Under the pieces are notes generated by a model. That model did not search any database. It saw only the letters and a list, made by a program, of their open reading frames with translations, and was not told where the DNA came from. A DNA stretch of 64,000 nucleotides. Source: Undaria pinnatifida. Lineage: Eukaryota; Sar; Phaeophyceae; Laminariales; Alariaceae. The stretch is taken from NCBI GenBank assembly GCA_012845835.1, contig JABAKD010000027.1, forward strand, positions 4,419,465-4,483,464, in the 5' to 3' direction. Position 1 is the first letter of the stretch, and each line of letters opens with the position of its first letter. Below are positions 1-10,875 of the stretch, piece after piece. Both the position numbers and the translations under genes were made by a program.

Positions 1-195
1 AAACGCAGCCTATACCGCTGCACGAGCGCCCGCTTCTGTTCCGCCTCCAGCCGCAGTGCCTTCACCTGTTTTCGCAGGACGGGCGTCGCGCCATCAAACA
101 CGCGCGACACTGGCTCCCAGGTGCTCTCCGCCTCCTCCGGCCCCTGCCAGGCCACCTTGACGACAAACTCGTCGTCACTACCGAGCGGCAGTCGG
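1..195 (-). pseudogene. Chromodomain-like C-terminal tail of a Ty3/gypsy retrotransposon
   Basis: Read on the minus strand, this stretch encodes a frame with EFVVKVAWQG, then STWEPVS, then a basic helix (LRKQVKALRLEAEQKR) that runs off the window edge. Aromatic-x-V-x-W followed by TWEP is the core of the chromodomains that chromovirus-type Ty3/gypsy elements carry at the integrase C-terminus, where they guide insertion to chromatin. The frame is closed upstream by a TAA at about 225. It sits directly next to pre-reverse-transcriptase sequence, so the catalytic domains that should lie between are missing. Assignment comes from motif recognition only. Confidence 0.55.
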
Positions 196-763
196 GGCAC
201 CACTCTGCCGCACCCCACCGCAGGCGATTACGTTCAGGTGGGGGCTTCGCCCGCACCACCCTTGCCCCTGAATGAAACCGGACCGCCCCAGGCTTCTTGC
301 GTGCATGTGGGTCACCCGACAACGCCCGCCATATACGTCAACGTGCGTGCGAAAAACGATATCGCACAGCGTCTTGGCACATTCCGGCGGGGAGCCATGG
401 TCAACAGCGTTGTCGACAGCCGTCTCCAACACGCCCGCACGATCCCGCATTCCCACCTCGAAATCCTGGAATATCATAGGTCGTTGCGATGGCAGCGTCA
501 GCGCGACCTCATCGTCCACGTCGCCTGGCGCGTCATCGCCCGGCACGAACGCTGTGACAGCCATCGCCGCTCGCAGCACAGCACCATCGTTGGGCTTGCC
601 CACAGAACGAGCTGTAAGCTCCATCCCAACACCATCGTGATGCCCTTGTGCCTTCAGTACAGAGGCCTTGAGCAGCGCCATGACGTCGATGCCGAGTTCC
701 TCTCAGCATCTTCTGCCCGATGATAACCACATCGCTTCCCCCAGGGAGCACGATAAACGGCAT
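178..763 (-). pseudogene. Pol fragment: end of the retropepsin and linker before reverse transcriptase
   Basis: The minus strand from 763 gives MPFIVLPGGSDVVIIGQKML, the flap and C-terminal hydrophobic strands of a retropepsin. A one-base shift near 690 moves the reading into the next frame (681-178), which continues with a linker ending in CAKTLCDIVFRTHVDV. Near 320 the frame shifts again into LSGDPHARKKPGAVRF, the stretch that normally precedes reverse transcriptase in Ty3/gypsy elements (an Arg/Lys-rich segment announcing the RT fingers). The RT catalytic core does not follow. At least two frameshifts are visible, so this is dead coding sequence. Confidence 0.6.
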
Positions 764-1585
764 GGTAAATCGGACTGGTCCCCACGGTGTTTCGATCGTT
801 AAGTGGAGCGGACACTATTGCATCTCAATATCACACTCCTGGCCCAACGACGTCACCACACGCGCATGCCCAACAAACGCCTGCGTTAACGCGGTTTGTG
901 TCATCCCCGGCTGTCCCTGCAGGGCCTCTACCAGCTCCTCCGATATAGCTGTAATGCTTGAACCAGAATCCATTAGTACCTTAACCTCAGCAGCCGCGTA
1001 AGCGCCGGGAACCGAGAGACCCCCTGCGACATGCTGCGTCAGGGCCTCCAAGTGCGGTTCGGTCTCCACCGTATCCACGCTCGTATCAACACCTCCACCC
1101 GGCTGTAAGACCGAGACACGCGCATATGAAATGGTGTTGGAATCACCACATGACTGCTGCGACGCGGGTGCCGGCAGCTGCACCGGAACGGAGTGAAGAA
1201 CTGGCGCTGCATTATGTGGCCCAGCGCTCTGATACACCTGGTGCTGCACCGTCTCGGTGAGCCCATAATCCACTGGCGCCATCCTTTCCCGCGGCACGCG
1301 AATGTAAACGTGTGTCGTCGTCATTCCGCCTATATGGTTCAGGCGCAGCAGGTTCGGTACCCGTAACCCCCGCCTTTGAGGCGGTTTTGTGCGCATTAGC
1401 TTGAGGGGTGGCAGTCGCAGGGGCCATCCCGGTTGTCTTCCTCCGGGTATGCTGAGCGGGACCGCGTGGGGACTGCTGCTGCTGCTGTACTGGGGTCTGG
1501 CCGTGGGTCTGGCCATGGACGCCTTTCCCCGCCTTGCCCTGCTGGCTTTGGAGGCAGTCCCACTGCTTGTGTCCCTGCTTGCCAC
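764..1585 (-). pseudogene. Retropepsin-like aspartic protease region of a decayed gypsy element
   Basis: This frame overlaps gag by about 370 bases in a different phase and ends at an in-frame TAG at 815-817. Close to its end it encodes VKVLMDSGSSITAISEELV, the D-S-G catalytic motif of a retropepsin (two such chains form the active protease that processes Gag-Pol). Beyond the TAG the same frame continues into the flap strand annotated separately, so the stop falls inside the protease domain and would prevent a functional enzyme. The N-terminal half is low complexity (Ser, Pro, Arg) and may be a shadow of gag. Confidence 0.65.
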
Positions 1586-2015
1586 ATAAGAAACACTCGT
1601 TGTTGTCGTACCGACGACTCCGCTCCGCTTTCACACCAGCGGCCTTGGCATTCTCGCGTGAGTCGTGCTCGTCAACAGCACGCCCCTGCGGCTTGGTCCC
1701 CGCAGCAGCCATCGACCTAGAGTCACGCCGTTTTGCTGTTTGCCGACGTTCAGCATCATTGGCCTCAGTTACAGCTTGGTCCCGTTGCTGCTTGGCAATA
1801 ACGTTGAACAACGCGTCAGAGTCATGCGTTACGAGATCGAAACGCATTTTTTTTTCCACCTTGCGGTGGAACTCGAGTCGCTCGATTCCCGCCGCTATTG
1901 CCTTAACCAGCACCTTGCCATGCTTTAGCGTGTACTGCCGACCGTCGGGCCTCACCACCTCCGTGAGTCCGCTGTCAGCAAGGTATTTCCGCAAGGCACG
2001 TATTTGCATAAACAC
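1212..2015 (-). pseudogene. Gag-like protein with a CCHC zinc knuckle
   Basis: A 267-residue minus-strand frame. It starts within a helical region (RALRKYLADSGLTEVV), passes a charged segment, and carries the nucleic-acid-binding knuckle C-F-L-C-G-K-Q-G-H-K-Q-W-D-C (C-x2-C-x4-H-x4-C) at about 1555-1597, followed by a Gln-rich tail. This is the nucleocapsid arrangement of retrotransposon Gag. The protease frame overlaps its 3' half in a shifted phase, as in Gag/Pol overlaps. The N-terminal Gag portion is separated from it by a stop and frame change at 2015-2092, so Gag is also broken. Confidence 0.7.
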
Positions 2016-2091
2016 TGCAATCTACCGGCACGTTCGCATCCATCGTCAGCACACGGAATATCTAGAGGCAAAAATCCTTATCACTCGTCTG

Positions 2092-2487
2092 CTATATATC
2101 AACGCCAGCAAACCTTTTGAGCCCTTGCATAAGCTCCTCCTCGGAGAGGTCGACCCAGGGATTGCCATCGTCAGCCACCATCATTTGGGTCGCCGAATCT
2201 ACCAGCTCTCGCCTCCTCGCAAGTACCTGGTCTCCTCCATCTTGGTTTGTGATATGCATCTGCTGCTCATACTCCGAGTCGTAGGCAACAAGAAATTCAC
2301 GCACATCTTCGAAGGCAACAACATCACCACCCAACCTAGGCGGTCTATCTCCCCCGATCGTCACCTTGGTTTCCGGCTTCAGCCGGCCGCTGGTTCGGCG
2401 TTCACCTCTCGGGTTGCCCCAGCTTGCAGAATGGACTCCGTCAGCGCCCTGCGCTTGTGCTTCTCCTGCTGCTGTAGGGTCTTCCAT
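2092..2487 (-). pseudogene. N-terminal Gag fragment of the same element
   Basis: A 131-residue frame beginning MEDPTAAGEAQAQGADGVHS and ending in an amphipathic acidic stretch (DLSEEELMQGLKRF). It lies directly upstream of, and in another frame from, the CCHC-bearing Gag segment. An acidic, Gln/Glu-rich N-terminus before the capsid-like helices is usual for Gag, so I read the two as one interrupted gene. No recognisable LTR or primer-binding site was found on the minus strand upstream of it (2488-2880). Confidence 0.5.
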
Positions 2488-2879
2488 GCTTTCGATACTT
2501 TCGGCTGGTGTCTCACACCAGCACGCAAACCAGTGCTTTCCGGCCTCCGAAAAGCAAATTGGTCACGTTTTGGGCAGTAAGCAGAAGTTACCCAATTCAA
2601 TTGAATTGTGCCGACTCGCGCGACCGCGGGCCCGGTGGTATCAGCTCCGAGGACTTCCCCTCGTAGGATCGGAGTGCGATTGTTCACAATGCAATAGTTC
2701 GTTCGTTATCACACGGGGAAGTGACATGCCATCGGCCATGGACCTTCCCGTTCGTATCTCAAGATCTCAAGAGCTCACAAGAAACGCCAATAATGACAAT
2801 TGAACTCCCTGACAAATTGTATCAAACCATTACATGTAAGGTAAAATATCCAATGATACGACCACAGCGGTACACCATC
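2488..2879. other. Stretch upstream of the gag relic, no feature recognised
   Basis: Should contain the 5' leader and LTR of the retrotransposon if these survive. I could not find a TG..CA-bounded direct repeat within the window, and the other LTR would lie beyond base 1. Confidence 0.3.
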
Positions 2880-3720
2880 TATTAATAAATAGGGCTGTGC
2901 CCTGGCAGCTCTTGCCAGTACAGCATTTACTGGCTGCGTCACATGCTGATCGATCAGTGCACTGGTGGTCGCGGCTTCGCCGCGACCCCTGCCCCCCCCG
3001 GCTGGTGAGGGGGGCCCGCTAGAGGCGCCCTGCTGGAGGCACGTTTTTACGCGTTTAGGCTTTTCCCTAGATAGAGCTAAAAAATACCAGGTAAGTCGTT
3101 TTTGGACCATGTGTTCAACGCAATTTGGTAGTATGATAGATTGACTTGAGAAAAAAACGTATGAAGAGCAAAAGCGAGCGAAGCGTATGATGGACACGAG
3201 TGTGCGGGAATACGGCGGATTGCAGCAATCAGCCTACATGATACCCAAAAGGTGAGACATGGGTTCAAAAACATGTTTGTTTGACGTGTGCCAAACCGAA
3301 TCTCTCGTACAATTTGCGAAATCGCGGCCCCAGAGACGTGAATAAAATATTCATCGACACACACCCAACTGTATTCAATTTTGTTCCGAACGTGATGTTC
3401 ACTCATACTCTCCGCCGAAAAAAAGTAAAAAGACAAAAAAAAATCCCGCATTATCGAGTCAATAATATTATTGTAGGTTTCTGAGCTCTCCCCTCTCTAG
3501 CTGTTTTGCGTGCCCTCTCTGCTCTTACGCTGTGAATATTGATGGGTTTTCGCTGTTTAATAAGGCGTTGTTTGTTGTTGTAGGACGTACGTAAGTGAAT
3601 AGTAAAAGTACTGGCGCCCTGGCATCCCCCTCAGCCAGTACAGTATAATACTGCCAGTACAGTAGTACTACTACTGGCAGTACATACTGAACCAGGGCCC
3701 AGCCCTATTAATACGAGTTT
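2880..3720. mobile_element. Inverted-repeat element, possible non-autonomous DNA transposon
   Basis: The left end (TATTAATAAATAGGGCTG, then CCCTGG and GCCAGTACAG) reappears inverted at the right end (CAGCCCTATTAATA, with CCAGGGC and several CTGGCAGTAC units at 3600-3715). The pairing covers roughly 70-100 bases with gaps. Both ends abut TATTAATA. Inside are no coding frames with recognisable domains. A GC-rich block at 2995-3050 resembles one at 7430-7470. Confidence 0.4.
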
Positions 3721-3739
3721 TATTGTCTTCGCACTTTAT

Positions 3740-3975
3740 TTATCTTCCTCCCTCCCTAGATGTAACTCAGGTCCAGGGTCGCTAGTCACTAAGCAGATGC
3801 TTTCGCCTTCCACCCCCCTCCCATCTCCGGTACGTGCCTTCATTTATATCGCGGGAGGATTCATTTTCAGCCCGTTGTTCTTCCCTCGTCGACTCGCATC
3901 GAATAGCGCCCACGCCGCTGTTGACAATGAATAATAATATGATCTCTCAGCAGATAATTCATTTTCATTTTAGTT
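3740..3975 (-). repeat. SINE-like family A, truncated copy without tRNA head
   Basis: Shares its body with the copies at 5.25, 15.0 and 16.45 kb: ordered blocks CCGGGGTC.., CCTCCC-rich, GGTACGTGCCTTCATTT, ATCGCG and CCCTCGTCGACTCGC. The tRNA-like head, expected at the right end in this orientation, is absent. Confidence 0.6.
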
Positions 3976-4580
3976 TGTAGAAATAAACAACAGCTGTCGT
4001 CGCTGTTGAGAACAGCTGCCGCTATTTATCAAAATAAACTACCAAAAACAAAAGCCAACTTCTTCTATCATATGTCGGATCGTCGGGGTCTCGCCGGTTC
4101 CCAAGGGGTCCATATGTCCCTTCGTACGAGGATTTTTGGTTTGTTTGGCGCGGCGCAAGTACAGAGTACCACGTGTTTGCGAGTAGCTACTAGGTGCAAA
4201 AGTCAGAAACTGTGTCGTTCGCTTGTAAAAACGAAGGAAAAACGAAGGAAAAACAGAACGCCACTGGAATTCGCTCCAAACAAAAAAAGTTATCAACCAA
4301 AACAACCGGAGCAACTGCTGCTGATGATCTCATGATGCTTTCCTGCGGCCGGGATTCATACGGAGGATATGCAAATTTCATTTTTCAAGTCAGAATATTC
4401 TTTGCCCCTTTTGCCCCTCTCGCCCTGTGAGCATGATCTGAGATGTTCTGTGATCTCTTCCAGCTTGGGAAGAGCCCCGAACACTCTGCTCACGACTCGC
4501 GGCCCCAAACAAAAGCACTTCCTTCTCAAAAACACGGAAAAAACTGCACGTGGCGTTTTTGAATGTTGGTTGGATGGCGT
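3976..4580. other. No gene seen
   Basis: AT-rich sequence with short frames in all phases and no splice-bounded coding stretch. Nothing recognised. Confidence 0.3.
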
Positions 4581-4585
4581 CACTT

Positions 4586-4835
4586 GCTGTGTTGCAATAT
4601 GTTGTTGCAATATGTTGTTGCAATATGTTGTTGCAATATGTTGTTGCAATATGTTGTTGCAATATGTTGTTGCATTATGTTGCAATATGTTGTTGCATTA
4701 TGTTGCATTATGTTGCATTATGTTGCATTATGTTGCATTATGTTGTTGTTGTTGTTGTTGTTGTTCTCACATTAACTCGCATAGTCAAGTCCGTGGTCAC
4801 AGGACAGACTCCCGTCACTCTGGAGCTGAGGAATA
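4586..4835 (-). repeat. Tandem TTG-rich array and 3' end of dispersed family G
   Basis: 4590-4740 is a tandem array of TGTTGCAATATGTTGT-type units, ending in a (TTG)n run at 4741-4763. It is followed by the reverse complement of the last 75 bases of the repeats at 18.5 and 26.9 kb, including GTGGTCACAGGACAG and CTCCAGAGTGAC in the other sense. Read on the minus strand, the element therefore ends GTTAATGTGAG-(AAC)n, just like the 26.9 kb copy. Confidence 0.6.
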
Positions 4836-5240
4836 CCCCTACAGTATGATAGTTGCCGGCTGTCTGTTGTGCCTTGTGTTTTCGTTTTAGACGTGCCGTC
4901 CTGTTTCCCTGTTTCTTACCAATTGCGTTTTTCTTTTCTTAGTCATTTCTTAACTTTGTTTCTTTTTTACTGCGAATAGTCCACGAAATACTCCGGTGGG
5001 CTGGCTTGCATGTTATTGTTCTTGGTCCGCGTGCTGTATTAGTATTTTTCTTAGCTATCATACTCTGTAGCATCTCTGTCGAGTAGTTTGCGACCAGACT
5101 CTGAGAGCTCGTCTTTCCGTAGGGCATCAGCAGGGACAATGGTTGTGCTGGGTGTAGACGGGTGGAAAGATCAGTATGCTGCGAAGAATACAGCAACACG
5201 CCTTTTTTTACGAAAACTACTTGGGAGAAAAAACAGCCTG
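4836..5240. other. No gene seen
   Basis: Mixed sequence with short T-rich tracts. No coding, RNA or repeat assignment. Confidence 0.3.
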
Positions 5241-5244
5241 CTGG

Positions 5245-5613
5245 GGAAAAAATGCGTCCGAAACTTCTTCTTTCCATCCCATTTATTACCCTCGCACTAC
5301 TCTCGCCCTCCCTCCCAGCAGAAAATCAGATCCGGGGTCGCATAGCGGGCCCTCCTCTTCCCTCCCCACCACGGTACGTGCCTTCATTTTTATCGCGAGA
5401 AGAACTAATCATTTTCTTCCCTCGTCGACTCGCGTCGAATTGTGCAATGCGTACCCACGCTGCTAGGCGCTCTCAGCAGTTTTTAGTTGATCCTTGTTTT
5501 GCATTTCTGCAAATAAAGTGCAACCTCATCACGGTGGGAATCGAAGTCAAGGACCAACGTGAGCAGCAGTAGTTTTCGAGGGTAACCACTACACCGCCGG
5601 GGCGACCGGCATT
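5245..5613 (-). repeat. SINE-like family A, near full length
   Basis: Minus-strand copy. The tRNA-like head is at 5530-5612 (B box GACTTCGATTCCC, A box region TGTAGTGGTTACC), followed by the body shared with other copies and the tail at 5260-5300 (ATAAATGGGATGG in element sense). RNA polymerase III boxes inside the head would allow internal transcription. No coding frame. Confidence 0.65.
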
Positions 5614-5947
5614 TGCAACACAAGTAAACTGTTTGATTTTCGTATTCTTGTGAAATCATCACTTACTACTTCTACCTTTCCAGTCCAACTCGAATGAAAA
5701 CTAAAGGTTTTACCCTCACATGGACATCCTGGGCAAGCCGTGGTCATACATTAATACCTAATGTGTGCTGCCTTCACTTGTATAAATCGGTCATTCTTAC
5801 CCCAAACCACATTATTATTACATTTTTACCAGGACAGTCTGAGTCCATCCCGACTTTTCATCCTTACGATAGGGATACCTGGTACAACTCAAGTGACGCC
5901 GCAGGCTACTGCTGCTGTGAACTCTTGTGGAACATATACTCCGGAGT

Positions 5948-6480
5948 ATATTACAAAAATAAAAATACACTCCATCCAGCTGTGAGATTCTAGATTTCGC
6001 CGAAACTAATCTTTGAAAGCTGTGTGTGATACTCCGATTGCGCGTATTACTGGGTGAGTGTCCTCATTAAGGATATAGGTCGGCGACCCCCATTAGAACT
6101 ACAGTGCAGCTTGTACCAGGGTCAACAGGGTGATGTTAATCAATCTGTGCGCGGAAATTATAAAACCCGTTTTTGAGGAGGACAAAATCTGACAGTTGTG
6201 GAAGGAAATGCATCAGTTCATCAAGTGTATCCTGTAAGTCGTATAACCGGTGAGGGGAGGGCGGAGATTTTTAAGGGCGTGGGGGCCTGGGTTTGAACAA
6301 AAGGAAGCGGGGGGGGGGGGGCGACTTAATCTGTGCGCGGAAACTATAAATCCTTCAAAGGGACAAATATGACGGTTGTGAAAGGAATGCATCCGTTTAT
6401 GACGTGTATCCTGTAAGTCGTACAACCGGTGAGGAGAGGGCGGAGTGTTCGAAAGGGGGGGGGGAGGGAGGGGGGGGGGA
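5948..6480 (+). repeat. Family C, module C1
   Basis: Begins with AAAATAAAAATACACTCC..CAGCTGTGAGAT and contains CGAAACTAATCTTTG, CTCCGATTGCGCGTATTAC, TCATTAAGGATATAGG, GTCAACAGGGTGATGTTAA and TCTGTGCGCGGAAA. The same ordered blocks occur at 21.2, 22.3 (inverted), 40.8 (inverted) and 61.0 kb. The second half (6150-6460) repeats the GCGCGGAAACTATAAA..GTAAGTCGTA segment twice. Confidence 0.7.
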
Positions 6481-7080
6481 CAGGGATTTCCAACAGCTTT
6501 AATTAGGTCGCATAAATGTATACTTGGTATCTGTTAGGAAATTGCTACACGCGTGGTGCTAGGCGATGGTGCGGGTGGTGGGAAAGCAGGGGGCGTTAGG
6601 GGGAGGGAATATGAATTGGAGCTACGGCATAGATGGCTAGAAAGGTCATGAGGTGACATCAACTGTCTGGTGGTGTTTATTACTCTGGCAGATTTTGATT
6701 TTAGATGGGGCGGCGGGAGAGAACAAAACGAGGGGGGGGGGGGATCAACCCCCTTTAGGTCGCATGAATGTATACCCGGGAGGAACTTTACTATACGTGC
6801 TAGGTCTAGGCGATGGTGTGAATGGTTGGAAAGGAGGGGACGGGGGAAGGGGGGCGGAAATAAATGAATTGGAGCTACGACATGGCTGGTTGGATAGTTA
6901 ATGAGGTGATACCACTGCCTGGTAGTGTTTATCGTTCGAACAGATTTTATTTAGGTGCGGCGGCGGGGGAGAGGGGGGGGGGTTGTTTTTTGCATGTGTG
7001 TCATGGGGGGGGGGGGGGGGGGGGGTTACGTCTGGGTCAGGGGGGGGGGGGGGGCAACGGCCTTTTAGGAATCCCCCGTG
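6481..7080 (+). repeat. Family C, G-runs and two C2 modules
   Basis: Two consecutive copies of module C2 (ATTTCCAACAGCTTTA or its counterpart, then GTCGCAT.AATGTATAC, CACGCGTGGTGCTAGG, GGAGCTACG.CAT, GGCTAG..GTCATGAGGTGA) are separated and followed by poly-G runs of 9-19 bases at 6455-6480, 6732, 6973, 7006 and 7040. Apparent Gly-rich frames here are products of the runs. Confidence 0.6.
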
Positions 7081-7440
7081 TATTCCAAGAACCAGGCCTC
7101 GCTATTTATATGAATGGCCTTTGGTTTGTTTGTGTTTTTTCTGGGGTGTTTCTCAGCTTCAGAGTGACATATGTATGTGCCAAAAAAAAAAAAAATCGCA
7201 AAGGAATCCCCACAATTTACTACCAGGTATTACTAATACACTGGTATCAAACCAACCCTACCCTAATTTCAAAAATGTTGTCACCGAAACGCGGGGGTTG
7301 CAGGTAGCTTTGGCATCATTCCAAGGGCGCACATATCATATCATACACCCATCTTCTGACCTCCAAACATCATTATTAATAGAAGGGGTGACGCAGCCAC
7401 TACACTATAATACCTGTAGCCTCCACTCTACGGCTGGCGA
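7081..7440. repeat. Fragment of family G and unassigned sequence
   Basis: 7115-7165 matches the segment TTTGGTTTGTNTGTGTTTTT..GAGTGAC of the repeats at 18.5 and 26.85 kb. The rest shows no recognised feature. Confidence 0.45.
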
Positions 7441-7680
7441 GGGGGCCCCGCCGGAGGCATTTCTTGGCGCATTTTCGTTTCGTTTCCTACCACAATCCGG
7501 GGGAGATACACTTAAGTACCAATTCGATTCGGCTGGCCGGTAAGGTTTTCGTGCCTGCTGGTGAGCCTTTCACGGTTTTGTTGCCTGCTGGCGGGCCTTT
7601 CATATTTTCGCCGCTGGTCCATAAGATTTCCGTGCCTGCTGGTGGGCTCTTCGTATTGTATTCAACGTCACAGCTGACGT
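7441..7680 (+). repeat. GC-rich block and short tandem repeat of about 42 bp
   Basis: Three to four units of GTGCCTGCTGGTGGGC followed by CTTTC and a T-rich spacer lie at 7548-7660. The preceding GGCTGGCGAGGGGGCCCCG block resembles one at 2999-3040. Confidence 0.5.
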
Positions 7681-9560
7681 TTCGTTGCAGGTTCCGTCAC
7701 AGCTGTCCTTCTGTGCAACAGCAACAGCTGAGGTCTGGAGTAGAGGTGCTGGGCAAGGTGTATCTTGCATTTGTTTTTCAAGTATGCGTCAGACCTATCT
7801 GCATGGCCACCAAGTGACCACTCGCAACTACAATAATGTCTGTCTGGCTCAAACCTCTGCGGCAGCCTGGAGAGAAAAAGAGCGCAGCGTGCAGAAAAGC
7901 ACTGCTACAATAATAGCACTCCCGCCCTCTAGTGTGGCACCACCTGAAGGCCCCTACACTCTACCCCCCATGGTCGGTCAGTATGCCTCTCTGGGTGTGC
8001 TGATCGCGGAATCCGATTCCATTTGTGTTTGTATATTGGTTAATCTCGCTCGTGCCAGATGCATCGCAGCAGCCCGCAAGTCTGCCGTCTAGTCTGTCAA
8101 CGGCTGAAAGTGCCGTCTCCTGCCATATTTTTCTATAATCGATATCCCCCTTTATATTGCACCAACACGCACATTTAACTACTACTGACTGCTGGTAGAA
8201 TTGTGGCCTCGGGCAAAACCTAACCTCGGCCGACTCTAACGGTACTCGTCGGGGCGAAGCTCCTCCGAGGATCAAATACATGCGCCCGTGGCTCGCTCTG
8301 CTGCCCCACACAGCTGTCTCTGCCTCGGATGCTTGTGTTGTGTCTGCTACAGCTCTGCTGCGTTGTCGCTGTTTTCTACACCTAGGCACGATCCACATGT
8401 TTGCATGTTGTTGTGATCGCATCGTCTGTTCCGATGTGTTTTTTTTTGCTTTCCACAACAAACGCAGCTTAAAAAAAGAGCTGCTGCTGCAGTTAGTCCA
8501 ACATACGCAGGTTGCGGAAGGGTTTCCAGGACCTGTACTCTGGTGTGATATTGTGCGATATTGTGCGGCGGTCGGGGTTCGGGGTTCGCGCCTCTCGAGT
8601 TGTTGCTGCCGCGCGAGGTGTACTCTCGTTGACACGATGACCTGTGTCACCCGACACAGCTGCTGCAGCTTCGAGTATACCAAAACAGCAAATCGCTTCG
8701 CACATCAAAATGTACCAGCAAATTATGGCGCCATGGGTAGCCGGCCATCGGTCGGTGTATTTTCCAAGATCTAGAAATTAACCTAAAAAAAAATGGTAAA
8801 AACAAAGGCGAACGCCATTCGGAGGAACTTCAAAAATTGGACAAATTTATTTCTGACGGACATCGTCGCGTTAAATTCTACAACCAGGTACTGGTCCAGG
8901 TACACTCTACGAGTACATTATTTTTTCTTCCTCACATGCCCCAGCAGTGCGCAGGATAATGATGCTCAGCTGTACTGCTGTAAGTATTTTTCGCTCAAAT
9001 TTTCCAGAAAGTAAATTTTAAATTTCATGTGCTTGATGCGCCTGGGGGTAGATGTTTTTTTTCGCTCGTTACATTGTTAGTAGTACCAGGTAGTAAATAG
9101 TGTAAATAGTGGGCTGTTGTACGCGCATCAAATTAAATGTGCTGAGCACATCAACAAATATCAGTTTGAAGCTGCACCCGAATGCTTACGCGCCGGGTAC
9201 ACGAAGGTCGCAGCCACTCTGGCTTCGGTAAACTTATGTATGCGCAGAACACAGTAGTAGTACCAGGTGGGCTACGACAGCATCGACATAATTTATATCT
9301 GGGCCGTCCGTACACAGCAGTAGCTTCATTTTCGATACACCCGGAAAATTAAATTGCAGTGTATATCGTAGTCGTGTGCTCTACCGTTAGGATGCGGGCG
9401 AACGCACGGGGGTGCAAAATGCAAACGCATCAGCCTCTTGCGTCACCCTTCCTCCGAAGGGGAAACTTGTATAAATTGTAATATCGGTATATCATACAAG
9501 GGCTCCGCTCCGCGGGCGGTTGGCGGCGTTCGCTACGCTCGCGCAAGGGAGAATGCAACA
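7681..9560. other. No gene assigned in 1.9 kb
   Basis: Frames of up to 240 codons exist on both strands (for example 7961-8683 minus, 8280-8774 plus). They overlap each other antisense, lack recognisable domains and have no convincing splice context. Several CTGCTG and CAGCAG clusters are present. I make no call. Confidence 0.35.
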
Positions 9561-9564
9561 AAAC

Positions 9565-9705
9565 GCGAAAGGGGCTGAAATAATAGGATCATGATTTGGT
9601 GCAACTAGCGACTTGGTAACGCCAAGAGCTGCTTGTGCGGAGCTGACTGCCTTGTGCTGTGATTGGTGCTTGCCGGCGATGTCACGTTCTGATCGGCAGT
9701 ACGGA
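9565..9705 (+). repeat. Dispersed repeat H (pair with 53.93 kb)
   Basis: The blocks GATTTGGTNNAACTAGCGA, AA.GCCAAGAG, GCAGAGCTGA and AATGTCACGTTCTGA.C occur in the same order at 53935-54090. In that copy a (GTGCT)n-type expansion separates two of the blocks. Confidence 0.6.
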
Positions 9706-10870
9706 TGGAGCGCGGTGGGCCGTTATGGTTGAACAGCCCGGCCATTTTCTGGTAGGGGGAATACATAATCGGATGCCTATTCGGGGTTGAGTACCCAACA
9801 TCGGGGTATTCCCGGGGGAAATGCGTGCAGAGTCGGGTGGTGACCGGCGTTCGCCAATGAGATGGCGTCCTGGGGTTGTCAAGGCCACTGAAATAAAAAG
9901 TTGCCCGATTTCGGCCACAAAGACACCGGATATACCTAATTTAAGTCACTGACCCTAATTAGTATCCTATTATTGGTCTGGGTTGTAGCGGGAGACAGTA
10001 ACTCGTCCATCGTGCGTGAAGTATCCGTCTCCTCTCTCGTTTATTCATTTCTTCATCTAATCGTGAGGTTTTCCATTGTATAGGATGGCGTTTCGTGGGA
10101 CGTAATGTATATGGAACCATACAGAAAATTTCGCAACTTTCTAAGCTCGTGTAGCATCCGTGGATCTTTCGATATACCTGTGGTACTACTGCTTGCCGTT
10201 AAATCTATCATCGGTGGTGCTCTTAGCCAGTATGATCATTATACTGCCAGTGCTCGTGTTCAATCTATTATTGATGACGCTCTCAGCCTGTATTACTGGT
10301 ATGCATGCTGCTGTACTGCCACTATTTATATTGCATAAAACATTAAACTAGCTTGCTGTTGCTACCTGCTACCTGGCAGTTTGCTATTGTTACCAAGGTA
10401 TTATACTGGTGCGTATGTACGTATCTTCTTTTTTGTCCCAATCTACGGCGGTGCTACTTTATATACCAGGTACTACTTAATACGGAGTATAATAGCTTCT
10501 GCTTCTTGCCGTTCAACGTTCTCCGCAATGCCCTACACTTGCTATTTGCTGCTCGTGGCAACAAAAAGCAGCAAGTGCTCAACTTCAAGTTTATCACGCA
10601 TTCTGCTCAACATCGCAAGACATAGGCTCTGGAATCGTGAGTTCGAATCTCACCCGTCACATTCGTTAAAAAAAAAGATACAGTCGTCCCCGCTTTAACG
10701 ACGCTCATCTGCAGTCAACTCCCCGATTTAATGGCGACATTTTTCCTGGAGCAGGCTGCCCCGCAGATATACATCGCTAGTAGTTTCCCGGAATCCTAAA
10801 AGACGATTCCCAGCATTAAAGACGCCTGAAAAAAAAACGATGAACGCCTTTACAGCGGGGACAACTGCAC
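9706..10870. other. No gene assigned; one tRNA-like B box
   Basis: AT-rich sequence. GAGTTCGAATCTCAC at 10638-10652 is a perfect RNA polymerase III B box/T-loop, but no matching 5' tRNA half was found, so it is probably a tRNA-derived fragment. Confidence 0.35.
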
Positions 10871-10875
10871 CAAAT

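Noticed and set aside
2635-2650. TGGTATCAG, the usual initiator-Met primer-binding site, next to the gypsy relic
   Set aside because: It reads on the plus strand whereas the element is on the minus strand, and no LTR ends at it.
4563-4775. Hydrophobic ORFs (CCNMLLQYVVAIC-type) suggesting a membrane protein
   Set aside because: They are the TGTTGCAATATGTTGT tandem array read in three frames.
6864-7543. Gly-rich ORFs near 7 kb
   Set aside because: Caused by poly-G runs of family C; run length alone changes the frame.
9682-9918. 78-codon minus-strand frame beginning MAEIGQLFISVALTTPG
   Set aside because: It overlaps the edge of repeat H, has no domain I recognise and no splice or start context. 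It may be a transposon scrap, but I cannot support a gene.
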